NCBI GenBank assembly: GCA_002436005.1
Contig: DIXG01000096.1
Coordinates: 1 to 20,409 of the forward strand
Source of the DNA: Anaerolineaceae bacterium UBA6086
GTDB lineage: Bacteria > Chloroflexota > Anaerolineae > Anaerolineales > Anaerolineaceae
Length of the DNA stretch: 20,409 nucleotides
Direction of reading: 5' to 3'
A program made the position numbers and the translations under genes. The notes beneath the pieces are model-generated. The model did no database searches, was not told the origin of the DNA, and saw only the letters and a program-made list of their open reading frames with translations. Below are positions 1 through 7,491 of the stretch, piece after piece (the stretch's first letter is position 1; each line of letters opens with the position of its first letter).

Positions 1-24
1 GCGGTCGCAGAGCTTAAGTTTTAG
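1..24 (+). CDS. C-terminal end of an upstream gene, probably a 2-oxoacid:ferredoxin oxidoreductase subunit
   Basis: Frame 1 reads seven sense codons (AVAELKF) and a TAG stop at 22-24. The stop sits immediately before the ribosome binding site of the gamma-subunit gene, as expected for the preceding gene of the same operon. In this enzyme family the gamma gene commonly follows the beta (TPP-binding) subunit gene, so a beta subunit is the likely identity. That is inferred from context only; seven residues carry no family signal. Confidence 0.45.
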   Translation, partial: AVAELKF

Positions 25-36
25 GGAGGGATGAAT

Positions 37-591
37 ATGCAACAAGAAGTGATTATCTCTGGCTTTGGTGGCCAGGGCGTGCTGTTTGCCGGACAACTGC
101 TGTCTTATGCTGCTATGGATGCGGGTAAAGCTGTGACCTGGTTTCCATCTTATGGACCTGAGATGCGGGGAGGCACTGCTAATTGCACTGTGGTGATTTC
201 GGATGAGGAAATTGGCTCTCCTTTGGTCAAGAATCCAACCGCGGTGATTGCGATGAATTTACCGTCTTTGGAGAAATTTGAAGATTTGGTAGAACCCGGC
301 GGTGTACTTGTAGTGAATTCCTCCATGGTCAACCGGGAGGTGAAGAGAAAAGATATTAGAATGGTGATGCTACCTGCCAATGATATTGCTGAAGAACTTG
401 GTAGCCACCGCTCAACCAATATGCTGATGCTGGGTGCACTGCTCGGAAACCTGGATTTGCTCACAATCGATGATGTTGAAGCTGCATTGGATGCCCACCT
501 GCCCGAAAGGCACAAGCGCTTTTTGCCTGACAACAAAGCAGCACTGCGTAAGGGTGCTGAATTCAAGGCGGAAGTCACCTCAGTCAGCTAA
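37..591 (+). CDS. 2-oxoacid:ferredoxin oxidoreductase, gamma subunit (KorC/VorC-like)
   Basis: This is the gamma (pyruvate/ketoisovalerate oxidoreductase catalytic) domain of a CoA-dependent 2-oxoacid:ferredoxin oxidoreductase, a cytoplasmic enzyme that oxidatively decarboxylates a 2-oxoacid to acyl-CoA and reduces ferredoxin. Visible family marks are the N-terminal GFGGQGV motif (residues 9-15 from the chosen start), the conserved PSYGPEMRGGTANC stretch near residue 37, and a late NMLMLGALLG segment. About 184 aa matches a stand-alone gamma subunit. ATG at 37 is preferred to ATG at 31: the GGAGGG at 25-30 touches ATG 31 but is well spaced from ATG 37. The preceding gene ends at 24, so it is the distal gene of an operon that continues to the left, and a strong terminator follows. 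The substrate (2-oxoglutarate, branched-chain or other) cannot be read from this subunit. Confidence 0.93.
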   Translation: MQQEVIISGFGGQGVLFAGQLLSYAAMDAGKAVTWFPSYGPEMRGGTANCTVVISDEEIGSPLVKNPTAVIAMNLPSLEKFEDLVEPGGVLVVNSSMVNREVKRKDIRMVMLPANDIAEELGSHRSTNMLMLGALLGNLDLLTIDDVEAALDAHLPERHKRFLPDNKAALRKGAEFKAEVTSVS

Positions 592-618
592 AATACCCAT
601 CAGTAATCAGACAATTAG

Positions 619-645
619 CCCGGGGAGTGACCGTCCCCGGGTTTT
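619..645 (+). terminator. Rho-independent terminator after the oxidoreductase operon
   Basis: The arms CCCGGGG (619-625) and CCCCGGG (635-641) are perfectly complementary, with one further A-T pair inside and a short loop. TTTT follows at 642-645. It starts 27 nt after the gamma-subunit stop codon and separates that operon from the aminotransferase group. Confidence 0.85.
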
Positions 646-655
646 GCATTAACGT

Positions 656-661
656 TATAAT
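656..661 (+). promoter_or_regulatory. Candidate -10 box for the aminotransferase operon
   Basis: TATAAT lies 10 nt after the terminator T-run and about 80 nt before the aminotransferase start. No convincing -35 box sits 16-18 nt upstream, because that stretch is the terminator stem. The leader it would produce contains a small hairpin, AATTGG (673-678) paired with CCAATT (684-689). Confidence 0.4.
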
Positions 662-742
662 AGGACATACTTAATTGGCAAATCCAATTGATTTACTGGG
701 CGATCAACGATCCCCGCATGCCCATCAACCGTGGAAGGTATT

Positions 743-1942
743 ATGAAAATTCGCATGTCTTCTCCCGACCTTATTGAAGCTGACCGTCAGGCAGTTCTGG
801 ATGTGATCAACTCCCCCAATCTTTCGATGGGACCGAAAATTGAAGCCTTTGAGCGCGCTTTTTGCGAGCTGACCGGCGCAAAACACGCTATCGGCGTCAA
901 TTCAGGGACAGCCGGATTGCACTTGTGCGTGCGCGCGGCTGGGATCAGCCAGGGCGATATCGTGATCACCACGCCCTTCTCCTTTGTTGCCTCCACCAAT
1001 GTGCTGCTGTTCGAAAAGGCTGTGCCGGTGTTTGTGGATGTGGATCCGTTGACCGGCAATATCGACACCGGTTTGCTGGCACAAGCGGTTGAAGACCTTT
1101 TCTTGGGCGGTGATGCAGCCCTGCGCTGGCTGCCGAAACGGCTGCCAGCAGCAAACCAGGGTCAGCTGAAACGTGTGAAATCAATCCTGCCAGTGGATGT
1201 CTTTGGACAGCCGGCAGATTATGATCGAATCAATGCCATTGCCAACCAGTACAACCTGACCGTGATCGAGGATTCCTGTGAAGCCCTGGGCGGCGAGTAT
1301 CAATCACGCCCGGCTGGCATGCTGGCAGATTATGGTGTGTTTGCCTTTTACCCTAACAAGCAGATCACTACCGGGGAAGGCGGCATGATTGTGACGGATG
1401 ATGACCGTGCAGCGGATTTGATGCGTGCTTTGCGCAACCAGGGGCGTGCCCCGGGCGACACCTGGCTGCAGCATACGTTCCTTGGATATAACTACCGCCT
1501 GGATGAAATGAGTGCGGCTTTGGGCCTTTCACAGATGGAAAGATTGGATACGCTACTACAAAAACGTGACCAGGTGGCGGGTTGGTATGCGCAGCACCTG
1601 GGCAAGATTGAAGAAATTACGCCGCCGCAGCTGGTGGAAACGACAACCCGTGTGAGCTGGTTTGTGTATGTGATCAAGGTCGATCAATCGATTGATCGGG
1701 ATCGGCTGGCAGAGATATTGAAGGAAAATGGGATTCCAGTGCGGCCTTATTTTGCCCCAATTCATCTCCAACCCTACATGGTTAAGATGTTTGGTTATCA
1801 GCCCGGCGATTTTCCTGTCACTGAAGATCTGGGCAACCGCAGCCTGGCATTGCCCTTCTCGGGGACGATGACGGAAGAAGAGGTGGTGTTTGTTTGTCAG
1901 CAAATTGCTGAAGCGATCATTGCCGCTGAGAAGCATTCCTGA
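743..1942 (+). CDS. DegT/DnrJ/EryC1/StrS family PLP-dependent aminotransferase
   Basis: This is a fold-type I PLP enzyme of the sugar-aminotransferase family, which transfers an amino group (usually from Glu or Gln) to a keto-sugar nucleotide. From the ATG at 743 (399 aa) the NSGTAGLHL cofactor-phosphate segment is at 53-61, the IEDSCEALGG segment with the ring-binding Asp is near 175-184, and the internal-aldimine Lys is K206 in YPNKQITTGEGG. The C-terminal part has the usual VRPYFAPIH and LALPF stretches. Start choice: GTG at 731 is in frame, but GGAAGG at 733-738 is well placed for ATG 743. Residues about 116-147 form a longer, basic insert between the IDTGLL segment and the ILPVDVFGQP strand than most relatives have. 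The next gene starts 11 nt after the stop. The genes around it do not name a sugar substrate. Confidence 0.93.
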   Translation: MKIRMSSPDLIEADRQAVLDVINSPNLSMGPKIEAFERAFCELTGAKHAIGVNSGTAGLHLCVRAAGISQGDIVITTPFSFVASTNVLLFEKAVPVFVDVDPLTGNIDTGLLAQAVEDLFLGGDAALRWLPKRLPAANQGQLKRVKSILPVDVFGQPADYDRINAIANQYNLTVIEDSCEALGGEYQSRPAGMLADYGVFAFYPNKQITTGEGGMIVTDDDRAADLMRALRNQGRAPGDTWLQHTFLGYNYRLDEMSAALGLSQMERLDTLLQKRDQVAGWYAQHLGKIEEITPPQLVETTTRVSWFVYVIKVDQSIDRDRLAEILKENGIPVRPYFAPIHLQPYMVKMFGYQPGDFPVTEDLGNRSLALPFSGTMTEEEVVFVCQQIAEAIIAAEKHS

Positions 1943-1953
1943 GGTTGTTGTAG

Positions 1954-2838
1954 ATGGTGTATGAATTCCTTCCTCCGAGGCGCAACGGCATCCTCTTTCA
2001 GGGTGGTGTGATCCTGGTGATGCTTCTGGCAGGGGGATATTTTTTTTATCGTGCCACCCTGGATCAAACGGGATTGGATTTTTTACTGCACATGCTGATT
2101 GCGCTGGTGATCCTGGCGCCTTCTCCCCTCCTGCTCTACCGCTTATATGCCCTGCTGAACGCAACTTACACGCTGCGGCGAGAAGGGCTGATGCTCCGTT
2201 GGGGCTTACGCCGGGAGGATATTCCTCTGAGCCAAATTGAGTGGATGCGCCCCGCAGCAGAGCTCGGTTTTCGATTGCCGCTGCCCTGGCTGAAGTGGCC
2301 GGGCGCAATCCTGGGTACACGCCAGGTTGGTGAACTTGGTACGGTCGAATTTTTGTCCGCCAATCTCGCTCAGATGATTCTGGTTGCCACCGACAAGAGA
2401 GTCTATGCGATTTCCCCTGCAGAGAGCAACCAGTTTCTTTCCCAGTTCAGCCAGATGAGCGAATTGGGCAGCCTGGTGCCCCTTGAAGCACAGTCTGTTT
2501 ATCCTGCTGTTTTACTGGGAAGGGTGATGGAAGATCGCCTGGCACGGATCCTCATCCTGGCGGGTTTTGGCGCAGGGCTGCTCCATTTGGCAGCAGTGGT
2601 GATTGCGATTCCCGGGTTGGATCTGGTCCTGTGGCCTGGATCAAGTGATCTTGCGCCGGCTGAGCGTATGCTCTTACTGCCGGTTTTGAATGGCATGGTT
2701 TGGCTCTTTAACCTTGTTCTGGGCATTTTCCTCTATCGCCGCGGTGGCGATCTGAAAATGGCAGCCTATCTTTTATGGGGGAATGCGATCTTGATTGGTA
2801 TGTTGATGCTCATCGTCAGTTTACTGCTCATTTTTTAG
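1954..2838 (+). CDS. Membrane protein with probable bacterial PH-like domain
   Basis: This is a 294-residue hypothetical integral membrane protein. Two hydrophobic helices lie near the N-terminus (about 15-33 and 42-64). A soluble middle part (about 70-170) alternates short beta-type stretches and looks like a bacterial PH (bPH) domain: a YTLRREGLMLRWG strand pair, then PLSQIEWMRP, then VATDKRVYAISP. Three further hydrophobic helices lie at about 194-219, 238-260 and 269-293. The TM-PH-TM layout resembles uncharacterised bacterial membrane proteins. The PH assignment rests on strand pattern and was not checked by a profile search. GAGG at 1941-1944, overlapping the previous stop codon, serves as ribosome binding site, so the gene is probably co-transcribed with the aminotransferase. 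No function is claimed. Confidence 0.85.
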   Translation: MVYEFLPPRRNGILFQGGVILVMLLAGGYFFYRATLDQTGLDFLLHMLIALVILAPSPLLLYRLYALLNATYTLRREGLMLRWGLRREDIPLSQIEWMRPAAELGFRLPLPWLKWPGAILGTRQVGELGTVEFLSANLAQMILVATDKRVYAISPAESNQFLSQFSQMSELGSLVPLEAQSVYPAVLLGRVMEDRLARILILAGFGAGLLHLAAVVIAIPGLDLVLWPGSSDLAPAERMLLLPVLNGMVWLFNLVLGIFLYRRGGDLKMAAYLLWGNAILIGMLMLIVSLLLIF

Positions 2839-2887
2839 AGATTTGATGCAAGTCAACATGGACTGAAAGCGAGATAAGGAAACGCGG

Positions 2888-3733
2888 ATGGAAAAATTGC
2901 TCTTGGGATTCGTCATCGGCACCGGGATTGCTGCACTGGCTTACTTGGCACGGGTGCTCAACCGAAGCGGTGCAGTCGCAGCTGCAATCCTCGGAACAAT
3001 TGTGTTTGGTTTGGGTGGCGTTGGTTGGGCGGTGGTGCTGCTGACCTTCTTTATCTCTGCCAGTGCGCTTTCAAAAACTCTGGATGCGAAAAAATCTGAG
3101 ATCAATCAAAACTTTGCCAAAGGCTCACGCCGAGATGCGGTGCAGGTGCTGGCAAATGGCGGTGTGGGGGGCGCGCTGGTGCTCTTGTATGTGTTGGTTC
3201 AGTTCATTCAGCCCAACAGCGAGTGGCTGCCTTTGCTGTGGCTGGGATTTGCTGCCAGTTTTGCCGGGGCGAACGCCGATACCTGGGCGACGGAGCTGGG
3301 CGTGCTCAACCCGCGCACTCCAATGCTGCTGCGGACCTTTCGGCGAGTACCCCGGGGTACCTCTGGCGCGATCAGCCTGGTTGGAACGCTGTCTGCCCTG
3401 GCAGGGTCGGCATTGGTGGCAGGCGCCGCAGCCTTAAGCACCGGTTTGGGGTGGACGCCATCAGTTGGTGTCCCGCTCTGGCAGCAGTTTGGCGTGATTG
3501 CTTTTGCTGGCTGGCTGGGGGCGTGGGTGGATTCTTTCCTGGGGGCTACCTTTCAGGCGCTATATTTTTGCCCACGGTGTGAAAAGCAAACAGAACGGCA
3601 TCCCCTGCATGGATGTGGCGCGAAAACCTATCGCCAGCGGGGATTACGCTGGCTGAATAACGATTGGGTCAACGCAGCCTGCACGCTCAGTGCAGCGCTT
3701 ATTGTGGTGTTATTCGGGGGATTGTTTGTATAG
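2888..3733 (+). CDS. DUF92 family integral membrane protein (VTE6/TMEM19-like)
   Basis: This is a 281-residue polytopic membrane protein of the DUF92 family. Plant VTE6 of this family is a phytyl-phosphate kinase in isoprenoid salvage; the function of bacterial members is mostly untested. Family signatures seen are a polar ANADTWATELG block near 127-137, VPRGTSGAIS near 154-163, DSFLGATFQ near 215-223, and NNDWVN near 258-263. A CPRC pair and a later Cys (near 228-243) lie in the last cytoplasmic loop, as in other members. About six to seven hydrophobic helices fill the rest. AAGGA at 2876-2880 precedes the ATG at normal distance. It follows the PH-domain gene by 49 nt with no terminator between, so it is probably the last gene of that operon. 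A prenyl-alcohol phosphate kinase role is possible but inferred. Confidence 0.88.
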   Translation: MEKLLLGFVIGTGIAALAYLARVLNRSGAVAAAILGTIVFGLGGVGWAVVLLTFFISASALSKTLDAKKSEINQNFAKGSRRDAVQVLANGGVGGALVLLYVLVQFIQPNSEWLPLLWLGFAASFAGANADTWATELGVLNPRTPMLLRTFRRVPRGTSGAISLVGTLSALAGSALVAGAAALSTGLGWTPSVGVPLWQQFGVIAFAGWLGAWVDSFLGATFQALYFCPRCEKQTERHPLHGCGAKTYRQRGLRWLNNDWVNAACTLSAALIVVLFGGLFV

Positions 3734-3746
3734 CTCAGATTATCGG

Positions 3747-3778
3747 CAATCACAGTTGATTACCAGGATTGGTTTTTT
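3747..3778 (+). terminator. Weak candidate terminator after the DUF92 gene
   Basis: CAATC (3747-3751) can pair with GATTG (3767-3771) across a 15-nt loop, followed by six T residues (3773-3778). The stem is short and the loop long, so this is only a candidate. It lies between the convergent DUF92 and URO-D family genes. Confidence 0.3.
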
Positions 3779-3796
3779 ATAATTGACTTTCCCGGT

Positions 3797-5071
3797 TCAT
3801 TGCAGTGGGTAAGCCCGAAATTCGTCCACGGCAGCATATAGCGCCATTAAATTCCCAACTGGCACCCCCGCCTGCACGTTATGGATGGGGTTGAACACGA
3901 ACCCTCCGCCCCTGCCAAAGATCTGCATCCGCTGACGTACCTGGTCCCGGATTTCTTCCGGTGTGCCAAAGGGCAGGGTGTGCTGTGTATCGACCCCGCC
4001 GCCCCAGAAGGTGATCTGATCACCAAATTGGTCTGCCAGGGTTTGCGGGTCCATTCCGGCGGCGGAGGTCTGCACCGGGTTAAAGACATCAAAGCCCGCC
4101 TCGATGAAGTCGGGATAGAGTCGCACGACTGAGCCGCAGGAGTGGATGAAGGTTTTCCAGCCGGTGTGCTGGTGCACCCAGGTGTTGATGATTTTGTGAA
4201 AAGGCTGGTAAAGGTCGCGATAGGCTTTGAGGCTGATGAAAGGCCCGTTTTGGGTGCCAAAATCTGCCCCGGAAACATACAACACACTGATCTTTTCCCC
4301 AACGCGTTCATAGATGCGCTGCAGATTCTCCAGCCCTATTTCGCATTGTTTTTCAAACACCTGCCAGACGTAGTCGCGCCGGGTGACGGTGGACATATAC
4401 CATTCTTCCATATCCCGGATGCCGCGGGGGTCTTTCAGCTGGATGGCTGGCACTAGGGCAATATCGCCAAAGCCTGTGCCGCCAAAATTACCCAGGATGG
4501 CTTTGTCGGTCTGTGTGAATAAGCGGTTTGCTTCCGCGTCATAATAAGCCAGTTCATCTGTCGAGATAGGCTGAAACTCTTCCAGGTTGTCAGCGGGGTC
4601 TAGCTGGTTATCATCAAAGTGGTACTGGCGGACAATGGCATCGAAATAGAAACCGCCAGCAGGCATTCGCCCGCTGGGTTGGGCTGAGCGATCTCCTTCA
4701 GGATACATGAGGATGTCGCCATTGGGTTCTGGAAGGGTGTTAAAATCCCCGGGTACGAGCACCGGTGTGCCGTCAAAAAAGGTCCAGGGTTTCCAATTAT
4801 CGAGGGGAAAGCCAAACATGGTGCTGCGGCTGCCCAGACCGATCACGTCAACGCCCAGCGCATCCATCAGGTCTGGTTGGATCTCACCCAGCATCTGGTA
4901 GGGCTCAACGACCTTCACCGGTGTGCCGGGTGGGTCCAGCGCCAGTGCCTGGCGGAGTTTATAAACCGAGCTGACGTGCATGCCCGTGACCGGGCTGGCA
5001 CCCAGGTCCAGGGGTACCCGGTCAGGTTCCTGATGATTAAGCGTGCATTGAATGCGTTCTCGAGAATTCAT
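3797..5071 (-). CDS. Uroporphyrinogen decarboxylase (URO-D) family protein, methyltransferase-like
   Basis: This is a TIM-barrel protein of the URO-D superfamily, which contains HemE and the zinc-dependent corrinoid methyltransferases (MtaA, CmuA type). The 424-residue sequence starts with NSRERIQCTLNHQEPDRVP, the usual N-terminus of the methyltransferase-like branch, and lacks the Arg-rich MRQAGRY motif of HemE. The HSCG motif (H310, C312) matches the zinc-ligand site of MtaA-type enzymes. GGGVDTQHTLPFGTPEEI (about 357-374) and FNPIHNVQ near the C-terminus are family landmarks; the third zinc Cys of MtaA is not seen there, and H397 stands nearby. It is longer than MtaA (about 340 aa). The gene lies 71 nt downstream of pepT on the same strand. 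The ribosome binding site is weak. A methyl-group or heme-related reaction is family knowledge; the substrate is unknown. Confidence 0.88.
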   Translation of the reverse strand: MNSRERIQCTLNHQEPDRVPLDLGASPVTGMHVSSVYKLRQALALDPPGTPVKVVEPYQMLGEIQPDLMDALGVDVIGLGSRSTMFGFPLDNWKPWTFFDGTPVLVPGDFNTLPEPNGDILMYPEGDRSAQPSGRMPAGGFYFDAIVRQYHFDDNQLDPADNLEEFQPISTDELAYYDAEANRLFTQTDKAILGNFGGTGFGDIALVPAIQLKDPRGIRDMEEWYMSTVTRRDYVWQVFEKQCEIGLENLQRIYERVGEKISVLYVSGADFGTQNGPFISLKAYRDLYQPFHKIINTWVHQHTGWKTFIHSCGSVVRLYPDFIEAGFDVFNPVQTSAAGMDPQTLADQFGDQITFWGGGVDTQHTLPFGTPEEIRDQVRQRMQIFGRGGGFVFNPIHNVQAGVPVGNLMALYAAVDEFRAYPLQ

Positions 5072-5142
5072 TGATCATTCCATGTCTGCCGCAATCGGTA
5101 TTTCTGATGGCAGTAGGTGTAAGTGTTTGATGAAGGTGATCA

Positions 5143-6369
5143 TTATTCTGCCACCAGGCGAGCAATTTCCACCAGTGCCTCAACGGCTTTTTGCATAGCG
5201 AAGGTGGGGATGAACTCGTATTTTCCATGACCGTAATGCCCGCCGGTGAAGATATTGGGCGTTGGCAAACCCATATAGGAAAGACGACAGCCGTCGGTAC
5301 CGCCCCTGATCGGCTCGATGATGGGGGTCACCCCAACGTTTTTGATGGCTTGTGTGGCAATCGCCATGATCTGGGGATGTTTTTCCACCTGTTCGAGCAT
5401 GTTGTAATATTGATCTTCGATCTTGATCTCAATGATGTGGTCGCCATATTTTTCGTTGATGAAATCAGCGGCTTTTTGGATCAACTGCTTTTTGTTCTCA
5501 AATTTCTGCCGGTCATGGTCTCGAATGATGTAGGACATTTTGGCTTCTTCTACTGTGCCCTCAAACTGGAACAGGTGATAGAAGCCTTCGTATTTATCGG
5601 TAAATTCAGGTCGTTCAAACACAGGCAGCAGCTCATTGAATTCAGTGCCGATGATGAGCGCATTGCGCATCTTCAGTTTGGCTTTTCCAGGATGCACGTT
5701 GCGCCCATGGATCAGGATCTCTGCGCCTGCGGCATTGAAATTCTCATATTGAATTTCTCCCACTTCCCCACCATCGACGGTGTAAGCAAAATCGGCGCCA
5801 AATTTCTCCACATCGAAGTAGTCCACGCCGGTCCCTACTTCTTCATCGGGCGTGAAACCAATTTTGATCGTGCCGTGTGGGATTTCGGGATGGTCCAGCA
5901 GGTACGCCACGGCAGTGATGATCTCTGCAATACCTGCTTTGTCATCCGCCCCCAGCAAGGTGGTGCCATCGGTGGTGATCAGGGTCTTGCCCACGTATTT
6001 CAGCAGGTCTGGGAACTCAACGGGTGACATGGTGATGTCTTTTTCTGCGTTCAGAACGACGGTGCTGCCGTCGTAGCCCTCAATAAATTGGGGGTTCACA
6101 TCTTTGCCTGAAAGATCGGGGCTGGTATCCATGTGCGCCAGGAAACCGACCACGGGGATGTCCCCCCGGTCTGTGTTCGCTGGCAGGGTGGCAGTGACAT
6201 AGCCGTAGGAGTCCACTGTGGCATCTTCCAGCCCGAGCGCCAGCAGTTCTTCCACCAGCAGGTTCGCCAGGTTAAGCTGCTTAAGCGTGCTGGGGTAGGT
6301 CTCTGATTTTCGTGCAGATTCGGTATCGATTTTGATATATCGGATGAAACGTTCAACAACGGGTTGCAT
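5143..6369 (-). CDS. pepT: Peptidase T (tripeptide aminopeptidase, M20B)
   Basis: This is a cytoplasmic dizinc aminopeptidase that removes the N-terminal residue of tripeptides. The 408 residues match the usual length of PepT. Metal and catalytic residues are in place: H79 and D81 in LAHMDTSPD, D142 in LLGADDKAG, the Glu pair E176-E177 in TPDEEVGTG, D199 in YTVDGGE, and H381 in the closing GHGKYEF motif. The YVTATLPAN and GTDGCRLSYMGLPTPN segments are also typical. GAGG lies 6 nt before the ATG. A probable extended -10 promoter lies at 6491-6499, giving a leader of roughly 115 nt that contains a heptanucleotide repeat. The URO-D family gene follows. Confidence 0.96.
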   Translation of the reverse strand: MQPVVERFIRYIKIDTESARKSETYPSTLKQLNLANLLVEELLALGLEDATVDSYGYVTATLPANTDRGDIPVVGFLAHMDTSPDLSGKDVNPQFIEGYDGSTVVLNAEKDITMSPVEFPDLLKYVGKTLITTDGTTLLGADDKAGIAEIITAVAYLLDHPEIPHGTIKIGFTPDEEVGTGVDYFDVEKFGADFAYTVDGGEVGEIQYENFNAAGAEILIHGRNVHPGKAKLKMRNALIIGTEFNELLPVFERPEFTDKYEGFYHLFQFEGTVEEAKMSYIIRDHDRQKFENKKQLIQKAADFINEKYGDHIIEIKIEDQYYNMLEQVEKHPQIMAIATQAIKNVGVTPIIEPIRGGTDGCRLSYMGLPTPNIFTGGHYGHGKYEFIPTFAMQKAVEALVEIARLVAE

Positions 6370-6382
6370 GAGTGCCTCTGTA

Positions 6383-6424
6383 AGTGAATGGTGAATAGTG
6401 ATTGGTGAATAGAGAATGGTGAAT
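6383..6424 (-). repeat. Six-copy heptanucleotide tandem repeat (ATTCACY type)
   Basis: On the minus strand six consecutive 7-mers run from 6424 down to 6383: ATTCACC, ATTCTCT, ATTCACC, AATCACT, ATTCACC, ATTCACT. Odd copies are identical and even copies vary, so the array also reads as three 14-bp units. It starts 13 nt upstream of the pepT start codon, within the predicted leader and just before the GAGG ribosome binding site. It resembles the short tandemly repeated heptamers known from cyanobacteria. Confidence 0.8.
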
Positions 6425-6490
6425 ATTGCAATTGAGAAAATGTCGATCCAATCTTTTTATAGATGTATCAATGATTTATTGTTCAGGGGA

Positions 6491-6499
6491 ATTGTAACA
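6491..6499 (-). promoter_or_regulatory. Candidate extended -10 promoter of pepT
   Basis: The minus strand reads TGTTACAAT, that is a TG dinucleotide, one spacer base and a -10 box TACAAT. No good -35 is seen at the usual distance, which is common for extended -10 promoters. The same 9-mer occurs upstream of galE, and TGTTATAAT occurs upstream of the M50 protease gene. Confidence 0.45.
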
Positions 6500-6598
6500 T
6501 ATCTCATTGTCCCAGGCGCTTGTTTATCCGGTTCATCCTGGTGAAATGTCAGGTGAAAATTTTCTTGTGTAGTAAGATAGGAATGCCGTAATTATTGG

Positions 6599-7477
6599 AT
6601 GAAGGTGGTGGTCAGGGTGAAGAACAAGCAGCAGGCAAAGCCAAAGCGTAGTGTTGTCAAACGTTGGATCGTGATCGGCGGTGTGCTGCTGGTAGGATTA
6701 CTGGCTATCACGTTGATAATTGTTCTCAATCCGCCTGAACAAGTCTCCTCCTCTCTCCCACAGGTGCTGACTCCCCACATGACCTATGAAGTGATCCATA
6801 TCTACCCTCATGATCCCGACGCGTTCACACAGGGGTTGATCTATGTGGATGGGTATCTATATGAGAGTACCGGGCTGTATGGGGAATCTTCCCTGCGGAA
6901 GGTGGACCTGGAAACAGGTGCGGTGTTGGCGCAGACTGATCTTCCCCCCCAGTTCTTTGCTGAAGGCATGACGGACTGGGAAGAAAACCTGGTACAGCTC
7001 ACCTGGCGGGAGGGCACCGGGTTTGTGTATGATCGCTCTGAACTTCGATTGACTGATGAATTCCGTTATGCAACAGAAGGCTGGGGGTTGACGCAGGATG
7101 GCACTCGGCTGATCCTGAGCGACGGCACCGACCAGCTCTATTTTCTGGATCCGGTTAGTTTTGAGGTGATGGGGGCAGTCGCCGTCACCTGGCAGGGGGC
7201 AGGTGTGCAGCGTTTGAATGAGCTGGAGTGGGTGCGCGGTGAGATATTTGCCAATATCTGGCAGACAGATGATCTCATTCGCATCGATCCGGCAAGCGGC
7301 GCGGTGACCGGGTGGATTGACCTGAGCGGTTTACTTCCCGCCAGCGAGCACACAGTACGAACCGATGTATTGAATGGGATTGCCTACGATCCCGACACGG
7401 ATCGGCTGTTTGTCACCGGAAAGCGTTGGCCCTATCTATATGAGATTCGCCTTGTGCCGGTGGATACAGAGGATTAG
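6599..7477 (+). CDS. Membrane-anchored glutaminyl-peptide cyclotransferase (glutamine cyclotransferase family)
   Basis: This 292-residue protein has a basic N-terminus, one hydrophobic helix (about 23-43) and a soluble domain of about 230 residues outside the membrane. The domain opens with YEVIHIYPHDPDAFTQGL and continues with YLYESTGLYGESSLRKVDLETG, the hallmarks of the plant/bacterial five-bladed beta-propeller glutaminyl cyclase family. These enzymes convert N-terminal glutamine to pyroglutamate. Later landmarks are WGLTQDG, LNELEWV, EIFANIW and a closing LNGIAYDP near 258-265. The helix lacks a lipobox, so an uncleaved anchor is likely. No ribosome binding site is seen before ATG 6599; the in-frame GTG at 6617 lies behind AAGGTGG and is a possible alternative start that leaves the helix intact. 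It is a single-gene unit, convergent with Hsp20. Confidence 0.9.
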   Translation: MKVVVRVKNKQQAKPKRSVVKRWIVIGGVLLVGLLAITLIIVLNPPEQVSSSLPQVLTPHMTYEVIHIYPHDPDAFTQGLIYVDGYLYESTGLYGESSLRKVDLETGAVLAQTDLPPQFFAEGMTDWEENLVQLTWREGTGFVYDRSELRLTDEFRYATEGWGLTQDGTRLILSDGTDQLYFLDPVSFEVMGAVAVTWQGAGVQRLNELEWVRGEIFANIWQTDDLIRIDPASGAVTGWIDLSGLLPASEHTVRTDVLNGIAYDPDTDRLFVTGKRWPYLYEIRLVPVDTED

Positions 7478-7491
7478 CCTGCGGGAATCGC

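Noticed and set aside
1556..2320. Minus-strand open frame of 254 codons across the aminotransferase/membrane protein junction
   Set aside because: It crosses the boundary of two well-supported plus-strand genes and shows no domain.
3778..3783. TATAAT as a promoter
   Set aside because: It lies in a short gap between two convergent genes with no downstream plus-strand gene; it is more likely part of the T-rich terminator region.
3797..5071. Calling this gene hemE (true uroporphyrinogen decarboxylase)
   Set aside because: The HemE-specific N-terminal Arg motif is missing and the HSCG site points to the methyltransferase-like branch.
5191..6027. Plus-strand open frame of 278 codons opposite pepT
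   Set aside because: It lies wholly antisense to a gene with all peptidase T motifs and has no recognisable protein family features; long shadow frames are expected at this base composition.
6383..6424. CRISPR-like array
   Set aside because: Units are 7 bp in direct tandem without spacers and there are no cas genes.
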